Assembly: GCA_026417715.1 (NCBI GenBank)
Contig: JAOACU010000081.1
Location: 1 to 10,743, forward strand
Direction: 5' to 3'
From: Anaerolineae bacterium
GTDB lineage: Bacteria; Chloroflexota; Anaerolineae; UBA4142
DNA: 10,743 bases
In this document: positions 6,012 to 10,743 of the stretch, piece after piece
Layout: each line of letters starts with the position of its first letter
How positions within the stretch are numbered: position 1 is the stretch's first letter
Translations under genes and position numbers: made by a program
Notes under the pieces: model-generated
Told to the model about the DNA's origin: nothing
The model's database searches: none
The model's input: the letters and a program-made list of their open reading frames with translations, nothing else

Positions 6012-7389
6012 CCAGTTTTTGCATCAACCGTTCTGCCGCCTCGTATCCCATTTTCATCGCGATATGCGTGTTGATGTAAGCAAAACGACCTTGACGTCCT
6101 GCTGTCTCGCCATTCGCAAGTTGATCAAAAAATCGTAACAGGCGCGCGAGATGCTGTTCATAGTGCAACGTGTAGATGGGATAGGCGTGTTGCGCGCGAA
6201 AGACGTGCATTTCGATTACCTCTTCGCGCGTCAATAATTTTTCTTCGATCAAATCATCAAGCACGGCTTGTTTGGCAAGATCATCATCATTCCACACCCG
6301 ATCCGTCACATCGCAACTGATTTCGGCAACGAGCAGAGTGCAACCTGCGGGAATGATTTCAAAACCGAATTGTGCTAAATCGGAAATGCGATTGAACGAA
6401 TGTTGCCGAAAGTACATAAATGATGACGGCAACACGCGTTCCTTACGCACCAACAAACCAACGAACACCAGCGCGCGAAACTTGAGCGCGCGCGCGGCTT
6501 GCACCACATCATCTTCAGGTATGGGTTCAATCATCATTATCGCTTCGTTGATGGGCAGAGTGTTGATGACGCCGCGACATTCGATTCGTTTAGTCGTACC
6601 GTCTTGAACGTACTCGATCGTGTGAACGCGATTGTCGTTACGTCGAATGCGCGTGACAGTGGCGTTCAATTCGATCGTGCCACCTTGCTTAATGACTTGC
6701 TCCCCCATTCGTTGCGTAATCAACGAAAAGCCCTGCCGCGTGGTGTACAGATTTCCCTCAACCTTTTCGACATAGCCATCGGTCTTGACAGAACGATTGA
6801 GACGATTTTGCGCGCCCAGACGTATCTTGTCCAGCAATTCCAAGATGTTCATTCGTGGTATCCGTTCGCGCGCGAATGCCGGCGAAAACTCGGCAGGGGT
6901 GATGCCCCAAACTGCTGTGATGTAGGTCTTGAAAAAAAGTTCGTACAAGACATTACCATAGTAGCGTCGTAATACCGTTTCCGATGTTTCAACTTTGGGA
7001 CGCCAGATCGTGCCAATGCTGAAATGCCATAGAAAACTCAACCCTGCGTGAATGACAGTTGGCAAGGGGAGTTTGAGCAACACGTCGCGCATCGAAAGCG
7101 GAAACTTGAAATAGTTGTCGAGAAACTTGATTTTGATGGTGCGATTGTACGGAACCAGCGCATCGCCCATCAACGTTGTAATATCGTTGAGGATTTCAGG
7201 ATCGGTGGTATGGAAGGTGTGCGGTCCGTATTCGTATGTGTTGCTGTTGATACGAACACCACCTGCCAAACCGCCCACGTGATCGGCACGTTCAAGGAGT
7301 GTGACAGGGTAGCCGCGTTTGGTCAGGCGCATTCCTGCGGCAAGGCCCGCACAACCCGCACCCAGAATGACAATCGGTTGATGCTTCAT
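6001..7389 (-). CDS. FAD-dependent oxidoreductase, UDP-galactopyranose mutase / protoporphyrinogen oxidase-like
   Basis: This 462-residue, apparently cytosolic flavoprotein has an N-terminal dinucleotide-binding fold: VILGAGCAGLAAG (G10-x-G12-xx-G15), acidic E33 at the end of the second strand, then GG at 39-40, as in the amine oxidase/UGM superfamily. YEYGPHTFHT (about 52-61) and FKFPL resemble the substrate-side motifs of UDP-galactopyranose mutase-like proteins found in polysaccharide clusters. GVINTLPI (middle) is the usual second FAD-domain strand. Its place after an aminotransferase and an acetyltransferase suggests work on a nucleotide or lipid-linked sugar, not on porphyrin. The ATG overlaps the upstream TAA by one base (TAATG) and has a weak AAGG 7 nt before it. 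A true mutase activity is not proven by these motifs. Confidence 0.82.
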   Translation of the reverse strand: MKHQPIVILGAGCAGLAAGMRLTKRGYPVTLLERADHVGGLAGGVRINSNTYEYGPHTFHTTDPEILNDITTLMGDALVPYNRTIKIKFLDNYFKFPLSMRDVLLKLPLPTVIHAGLSFLWHFSIGTIWRPKVETSETVLRRYYGNVLYELFFKTYITAVWGITPAEFSPAFARERIPRMNILELLDKIRLGAQNRLNRSVKTDGYVEKVEGNLYTTRQGFSLITQRMGEQVIKQGGTIELNATVTRIRRNDNRVHTIEYVQDGTTKRIECRGVINTLPINEAIMMIEPIPEDDVVQAARALKFRALVFVGLLVRKERVLPSSFMYFRQHSFNRISDLAQFGFEIIPAGCTLLVAEISCDVTDRVWNDDDLAKQAVLDDLIEEKLLTREEVIEMHVFRAQHAYPIYTLHYEQHLARLLRFFDQLANGETAGRQGRFAYINTHIAMKMGYEAAERLMQKLEKS

Positions 7390-8498
7390 TAGGCAACCTT
7401 GGAATAGTCTCGTACGGTTGTGATGATTTTATCAATGTCAGCCGAACTCAGATTCGGATGCAAAGGTAGGTTGAGTCCTTCCTCGTTCAGTTGTTCACAA
7501 TTGGGGAGTTGGGCAGACGATTGGTAGATTCGATTGAGATGGAGTGGATGATAACGGAATGTTGTATAGATACCACGTTCGTACAAGTATCGAGCAAAGT
7601 GATCGCGTCTGCCATTTAACACGCGCACAAAGTAGGTAAAGTACGAGTGTTGTTCATCGGGTTCAGGATCGCGCGGACGCACGAGCCAAGACAAATCGGC
7701 AAACTCGCGTTGATACAGTTCCCAAATTTGCTTGCGATATGCTTGCAATTGATCGAGTTTACGCAGTTGTGCCAGTCCGATAGACGCGTTGATGTCGTTC
7801 GGTAAGAACTTGGGAAAGAAATCCACGATGTTGTATTCCCACCAACGATCCTTATTTGCCGATGCCTCAAAACCCGATTTGCCGATGCCACAATACCGTA
7901 AGGTGCGCGCGCGTTCGACAAGCGCGGGGTCTTGGGCAGTTACTCCGCCACCCTCTCCCATTGCAAGATTCTTTACGGCATCGAAACTGAACACACCGAT
8001 AGTACCGATCGCGCCGCAGGATTTACCGCATAGTTTCGAGTCAACCGCGTGCGCGGCATCTTCGATGACTGGCAAGCCAAATTCGAGAATCGGTTGCATC
8101 CGTACGGGTTTGCCGGCATAGTGCACGACCATAATCGCGCCAGTTTTGCGCGAAAGATGTGGCGCAATCGTTTCGGCAGTGACATTTTGGGTGTGCAAAT
8201 CCACGTCACAAAACACGGGGACACATCCTGCCAGTACGATCGCATGCGCGCACGAAATCCACGTGAGCGAAGGTAAAATGACTTCTGTGCCCGGTGCAAG
8301 ATTGAGTAGTTTGACTGCCATATACAAACTGTTCGAGCCACTGTCGAGCAGGGCAAAGCCGGGCAAACCCAAGCGACGCGCAAATTGTTCTTCGAATGCG
8401 CGCGTTTTGGGGCCAATACCCATCCACTGCGCTTCGATACTCGTGCGAATTTCCTCTAACTCTTCTTGACCGACTTTGGAACCAAAGACTGAAATCAC
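7389..8498 (-). CDS. DegT/DnrJ/EryC1/StrS-family PLP sugar aminotransferase
   Basis: The 369-residue protein belongs to the fold-type I sugar aminotransferases, which convert a keto group on a nucleotide sugar to an amine using PLP and usually glutamate. Visible motifs are LLDSGSNSLYMAVKLLNL and GTEVILPSLTW near the N-terminus, VIEDAAHAV (PLP-ring Asp region, about 150) and FSFDAVKNLAMGEGG with the PLP lysine at about 176. NDINASIGLAQL and a C-terminal TFRYHPLH follow the family order. I chose GTG 8498 and not the longer frame to 8618: AAGGAG lies 6 nt upstream, GTGA overlaps the GNAT stop, and the resulting length fits the family. The downstream stop overlaps the FAD gene. Confidence 0.9.
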   Translation of the reverse strand: MISVFGSKVGQEELEEIRTSIEAQWMGIGPKTRAFEEQFARRLGLPGFALLDSGSNSLYMAVKLLNLAPGTEVILPSLTWISCAHAIVLAGCVPVFCDVDLHTQNVTAETIAPHLSRKTGAIMVVHYAGKPVRMQPILEFGLPVIEDAAHAVDSKLCGKSCGAIGTIGVFSFDAVKNLAMGEGGGVTAQDPALVERARTLRYCGIGKSGFEASANKDRWWEYNIVDFFPKFLPNDINASIGLAQLRKLDQLQAYRKQIWELYQREFADLSWLVRPRDPEPDEQHSYFTYFVRVLNGRRDHFARYLYERGIYTTFRYHPLHLNRIYQSSAQLPNCEQLNEEGLNLPLHPNLSSADIDKIITTVRDYSKVA

Positions 8499-9016
8499 GG
8501 TTGTCTCCTTGATTGAATTTTCTCGAATGGGCAAGGTTGAAATCGCGACCAGTCGAGTTGAACCTCGACAAAAGTGTCGTGGTAGATGAGTTCTATAAAT
8601 CCATTGTGTTGATACCACCGACGCGCGGGATTGTTCACTAACACACGCGCGCGAATATCGCGCGTGAAACCAGTGGCGATGAAACTACACAGCAAGCGCA
8701 TGGCGTTTCCCATCGCGCCGGGGTGATTCGGATCGGCGCGAATCACGTTGTAAATATCGGCGTATTGATCAAGTAATCGAAAACCCATACAGCCGATTGT
8801 TTGTTCTGCACGATGCACGATGAACATATAGTCGTTGGCGCGCGCCTGATAACCCTGAAACCATTGGATTTGTTGTTCGGGTGTGATGATTTCTTGATAG
8901 AAGAATGCAAAACGATGCGCGTTTTTCCAGACGCGCAGGTTTTCCAGATCGTTTTCGGTAATCGTACGTAATGCAATATCAAATTCGGAACTAACGAGTC
9001 CAAAAGAATCTTTCAT
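8495..9016 (-). CDS. GNAT-family N-acetyltransferase, possibly amino-sugar acetyltransferase
   Basis: This 173-residue protein has the GNAT outline: an N-terminal LRTITENDLENLRVWKN, then ITPEQQIQWFQGY, a central strand IVHRAEQTIGCMGFRLLD and the acetyl-CoA region HPGAMGNAMRLL. VNNPARRWYQHNGFIEL near the C-terminus is the classic neighbour-helix motif. The opening W-K-N and EQQ..WF pattern recalls PseH-like nucleotide-amino-sugar acetyltransferases, which fits the adjacent sugar aminotransferase whose product amine it could acetylate; this is inference. ATG 9016 overlaps the upstream stop as ATGA, so I reject a longer frame to 9157. No Shine-Dalgarno is visible, implying translational coupling. 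Confidence 0.83.
   Translation of the reverse strand: MKDSFGLVSSEFDIALRTITENDLENLRVWKNAHRFAFFYQEIITPEQQIQWFQGYQARANDYMFIVHRAEQTIGCMGFRLLDQYADIYNVIRADPNHPGAMGNAMRLLCSFIATGFTRDIRARVLVNNPARRWYQHNGFIELIYHDTFVEVQLDWSRFQPCPFEKIQSRRQP
8505..8510 (-). promoter_or_regulatory. Strong Shine-Dalgarno AAGGAG deciding the aminotransferase start
   Basis: On the minus strand AAGGAG lies 6 nt before GTG 8498, inside the last codons of the acetyltransferase. It is the best ribosome site of the minus-strand operon and excludes the longer upstream frame as the real start. Confidence 0.8.
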
Positions 9017-10347
9017 CGAGTCATCAAGCGATTGAGGTAATGACCAGCCATTTCGAGGTACTGTCGAAGATAGAATAGCGGTTCGCTGCGCGCGAGATCC
9101 CACACATCGAATTTGTAATCTTCCCAGTGCCAATGCCAACGTACGCCATAATCCCACAAGCCGAATGCTTGTAGGATTGCCGCATAAGCGATACTCGCCC
9201 AGAATGCGCCGCGTGCGATGTGTCCCAATCGGAGTAGGGCGGGCAATAGCAAGAACGTTAGGTACGGTAGTGCATCAACAAGCAAACGCGTGCCGTATCC
9301 CCAACCACCATCCCAGTTTTGGAACATACTCACGTTGTAAGTCATACCGACGAAAACGAGTGCGGCGAAAAGATAAAATCGTCGCGCCGATTCACGTCGC
9401 GCGAGCCACGCGCCATACAGGGTCAGCGCGAGAAATGGCGAGTAGATCAACAAGCCGCGACTAGGACTGAGGAACAATCCTACGATGCCATCTAGGCGCA
9501 GCCAACTCATCGTTTGCGTGAATCCTTCTTGATAACCGAACACGAATGGTGAGCCATTGTACAGCGTGTTGTAAATCACTGCGAGCACGACAGGTGGAAT
9601 CGCCCAAACAATCCAGCGGGTCAACGCCGCGCGATATTCAATGAACACGTACAGCGTGAAGAGCAACGCGGGGAGTGCGTTGTTTGCGCGCGCGATAGTC
9701 GCGGCAGAGAAAAAAAGCGCGCCAGGGGCAACCGCAAGCGCGCCTTGATGGCGCCCGCGCAATACAAACCAGACCCCGATGAGTTGAAATAGCAAACTGG
9801 GCGTGTGTTGCCAGAGGGCTTGAGAGGCGGTTGACCAGACACTTGTGCCAAAGGCAAAAGCGAGTGTGACAAGCGCGCTGGTGCGCGCATCGGCAAGTTC
9901 GCACGCGCAGAAAAAGAACATGGTCACGGCAAGCGCGGTGATGAACGCGGCGGCGAACTTGGCAGGATAGAACACACTCCAAGGAAAAACCAACCAGTCG
10001 CGGTGTGGATGCGCGAGCCAGCCCGTGCCTAGCGGAATACCGTAGAATGGAATCGCCAAGATGGCGGGTGCAATGGGATAGCGTGAAACCAAACGTCCAT
10101 TCACTTCAGCCACAAAGTAAGGGCTGTGCCAGTTCTGAATGAAAAAGTTGTGGTATTTTTCCAACGTAAAATCGCCGCTTTCGAGAATGACCAGCGGTAA
10201 GAAGGACGCAGCAGCAACATCTTGTTGTGCTGTCCCGAAAAAGGGTTTGTGCAACAGGTTGTAAGTGAGTGGAAAAATATAAACGATGAACGTCAAAAGA
10301 AAGAGCCACAATGCTGTACGGCGTGTGGAGATGCCTGAATCAATCAC
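9013..10347 (-). CDS. Multi-spanning GT-C type membrane glycosyltransferase-like protein
   Basis: About 444 residues with roughly ten hydrophobic helices, starting with LWLFLLTFIVYIFPLTYNLL. The first exported loop holds acidic residues (QQDVAAASFLPLVILESGDFTLE), and later motifs GLFLSPSRGLLIYSPF and WDGGWGYGTRLLVDALPYL are typical of a group of uncharacterised bacterial GT-C proteins. A polyprenyl-linked sugar transferase role is likely; donor and acceptor are unknown. It is the first gene of the operon and ends in ATGA with the acetyltransferase. GTG 10353 would be a longer start, but the TATAAT box lies right before it, and the expected +1 falls on GTG 10347, so I prefer that start. No Shine-Dalgarno precedes either. 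Confidence 0.82.
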   Translation of the reverse strand: MIDSGISTRRTALWLFLLTFIVYIFPLTYNLLHKPFFGTAQQDVAAASFLPLVILESGDFTLEKYHNFFIQNWHSPYFVAEVNGRLVSRYPIAPAILAIPFYGIPLGTGWLAHPHRDWLVFPWSVFYPAKFAAAFITALAVTMFFFCACELADARTSALVTLAFAFGTSVWSTASQALWQHTPSLLFQLIGVWFVLRGRHQGALAVAPGALFFSAATIARANNALPALLFTLYVFIEYRAALTRWIVWAIPPVVLAVIYNTLYNGSPFVFGYQEGFTQTMSWLRLDGIVGLFLSPSRGLLIYSPFLALTLYGAWLARRESARRFYLFAALVFVGMTYNVSMFQNWDGGWGYGTRLLVDALPYLTFLLLPALLRLGHIARGAFWASIAYAAILQAFGLWDYGVRWHWHWEDYKFDVWDLARSEPLFYLRQYLEMAGHYLNRLMTR

Positions 10348-10353
10348 AATCAC

Positions 10354-10381
10354 ATTATATACGTTTGCTGAGCGTGGTCAA
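10354..10381 (-). promoter_or_regulatory. Sigma70-type promoter of the minus-strand operon
   Basis: On the minus strand, TTGACC (10381-10376) is followed by a 16 bp spacer and a perfect TATAAT (10359-10354). The predicted start site, 7 nt past the -10 box, is G10347, the first base of an in-frame GTG. This points to a leaderless mRNA. Confidence 0.68.
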
Positions 10382-10394
10382 AAGTGACTTTGAC
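10377..10394. promoter_or_regulatory. Candidate operator: 6 bp inverted repeat spanning both -35 boxes
   Basis: GTCAAA (10377-10382) and TTTGAC (10389-10394) are exact inverted copies around a 6 bp centre. A protein bound here would cover the -35 boxes of both divergent promoters. Part of the symmetry follows from two facing TTGAC boxes, so an operator role is only a suggestion. Confidence 0.3.
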
Positions 10395-10418
10395 AAAGAT
10401 GCAAGGGCAGAATAGAAT
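10390..10418 (+). promoter_or_regulatory. Near-consensus sigma70 promoter of the rightward gene
   Basis: A perfect TTGACA (10390-10395), a 17 bp spacer and TAGAAT (10413-10418, 5 of 6) precede the gene at 10454. The expected start near 10425 leaves a leader of about 29 nt that contains the Shine-Dalgarno. Confidence 0.78.
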
Positions 10419-10443
10419 AGATGTTAGTTTAATCACATGCACT

Positions 10444-10450
10444 GAGGTGA
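10444..10450 (+). promoter_or_regulatory. Shine-Dalgarno GAGGTGA for a TTG start
   Basis: GAGGTGA lies just before TTG 10454, with 6 nt between GAGG and the TTG. Its TGA is also the last in-frame stop, so the TTG is the only possible start of the following frame. Confidence 0.7.
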
Positions 10451-10453
10451 CCA

Positions 10454-10743
10454 TTGAAAACCGAAGGATCCTTCCCTGCTCGATTTTCCTCTCGTACTGT
10501 CGCGCAGATAGTTGCTTGTGTGATATTGGGATTGCTCTTTGTGGTATCTGCTGCTACGACGGTATCAGCGCCACAAACGAACGTGGCAACTACACCCTCA
10601 CATCAGATTACCCTGTCGCGCACCCCTAGTCCGAAGGCAACTTCCACGCCTACCCGTGCTACAGCGACGCGCACGCGTACAGGGCGTGCAATTGCGCCGC
10701 GTAGTACTGTTCCTGGTCAGCCGCCAGTGGATGCGTACACCAT
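10454..10743 (+). CDS. 5' part of exported or anchored protein with Thr/Pro/Arg-rich region
   Basis: The gene runs off the window after about 96 codons. The start is TTG 10454, fixed by an in-frame stop two codons upstream, by GAGGTGA and by a strong promoter. Residues 1-15 include two arginines, residues 16-34 form a hydrophobic core (AQIVACVILGLLFVVSAA), and VSA near 39 could be a signal peptidase site, so this is a signal peptide or a membrane anchor. From residue 43 on it is rich in Thr, Pro, Ser and Arg (PSPKATSTPTRATATRTRT), a disordered linker like that of the exported protein at the left edge of the window. The functional domain lies beyond the window, so no role can be given. Confidence 0.75.
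   Translation, partial: MKTEGSFPARFSSRTVAQIVACVILGLLFVVSAATTVSAPQTNVATTPSHQITLSRTPSPKATSTPTRATATRTRTGRAIAPRSTVPGQPPVDAYT

Noticed and set aside
8499..8618. Longer N-terminus for the aminotransferase
   Set aside because: It would overlap the acetyltransferase by 124 bases; AAGGAG plus the GTGA overlap at 8498 gives a family-typical length.
9017..9157. Longer N-terminus for the acetyltransferase
   Set aside because: The extra residues lie antiphase within the conserved end of the membrane protein, and ATG 9016 gives a standard ATGA overlap.
10384..10629. An 81-codon plus frame starting GTG at 10384
   Set aside because: It starts upstream of the promoter -10 box and overlaps, in another frame, the TTG gene that has a signal peptide and Thr/Pro linker.

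Overview
The window is a stretch of bacterial chromosome devoted to membrane glycosyl transfer and surface-sugar chemistry. Several traits suggest Chloroflexota (Anaerolineae or a related lineage, possibly a metagenome bin): GT-C membrane glycosyltransferases with extracytoplasmic beta-sandwich tails, exported proteins with Thr/Pro linkers, heavy use of GCGCGC-type words, TTG and GTG starts, and patches of short 7-8 bp tandem repeats. This placement is an inference; no rRNA or marker gene is present.

Layout. Bases 1-539 (+) hold the 3' end of an exported protein with a Thr/Pro linker. Bases 552-698 hold two back-to-back microrepeat arrays, one of 7 bp units and one of 8 bp units. These arrays form the whole 5' end of the next gene (582-1592), which looks like the C-terminal part of a membrane glycosyltransferase that has lost its catalytic half. 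It overlaps by 4 nt a complete GT39/ArnT-like glycosyltransferase (1589-3964), which overlaps by 4 nt a DUF2723/GT117-like membrane protein (3961-5910). All three proteins end in the same kind of beta-sandwich module, five copies in total. The run closes at a perfect 14 bp hairpin followed by six T (5977-6011).

On the minus strand, reading 10347 to 6001, is a tightly coupled four-gene operon: a multi-spanning GT-C type membrane protein, a GNAT acetyltransferase, a DegT/DnrJ/EryC1/StrS-type PLP aminotransferase and a UDP-galactopyranose mutase/protoporphyrinogen oxidase-like FAD protein. All junctions overlap (ATGA, GTGA, TAATG). Aminotransferase plus GNAT suggests synthesis of an N-acylated amino sugar, with the membrane protein transferring a lipid-linked sugar; the actual sugar cannot be read from the sequence.

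The operon faces a divergent gene (10454 to the window end, +) that encodes an exported or anchored protein with a Thr/Pro-rich region. The gap carries two back-to-back sigma70-type promoters. The plus one is nearly canonical. The minus one places its +1 on a GTG codon, suggesting a leaderless transcript.

The most unusual content is the microrepeat biology. Four unrelated heptamer arrays and one octamer array sit in or beside coding sequence. One heptamer array is split by a 24 bp in-frame insertion; removing it restores a near-perfect 7 bp array. The DUF2723-like gene also appears to have a frameshifted tail. No defence system, CRISPR array, insertion sequence, tRNA or rRNA was seen.
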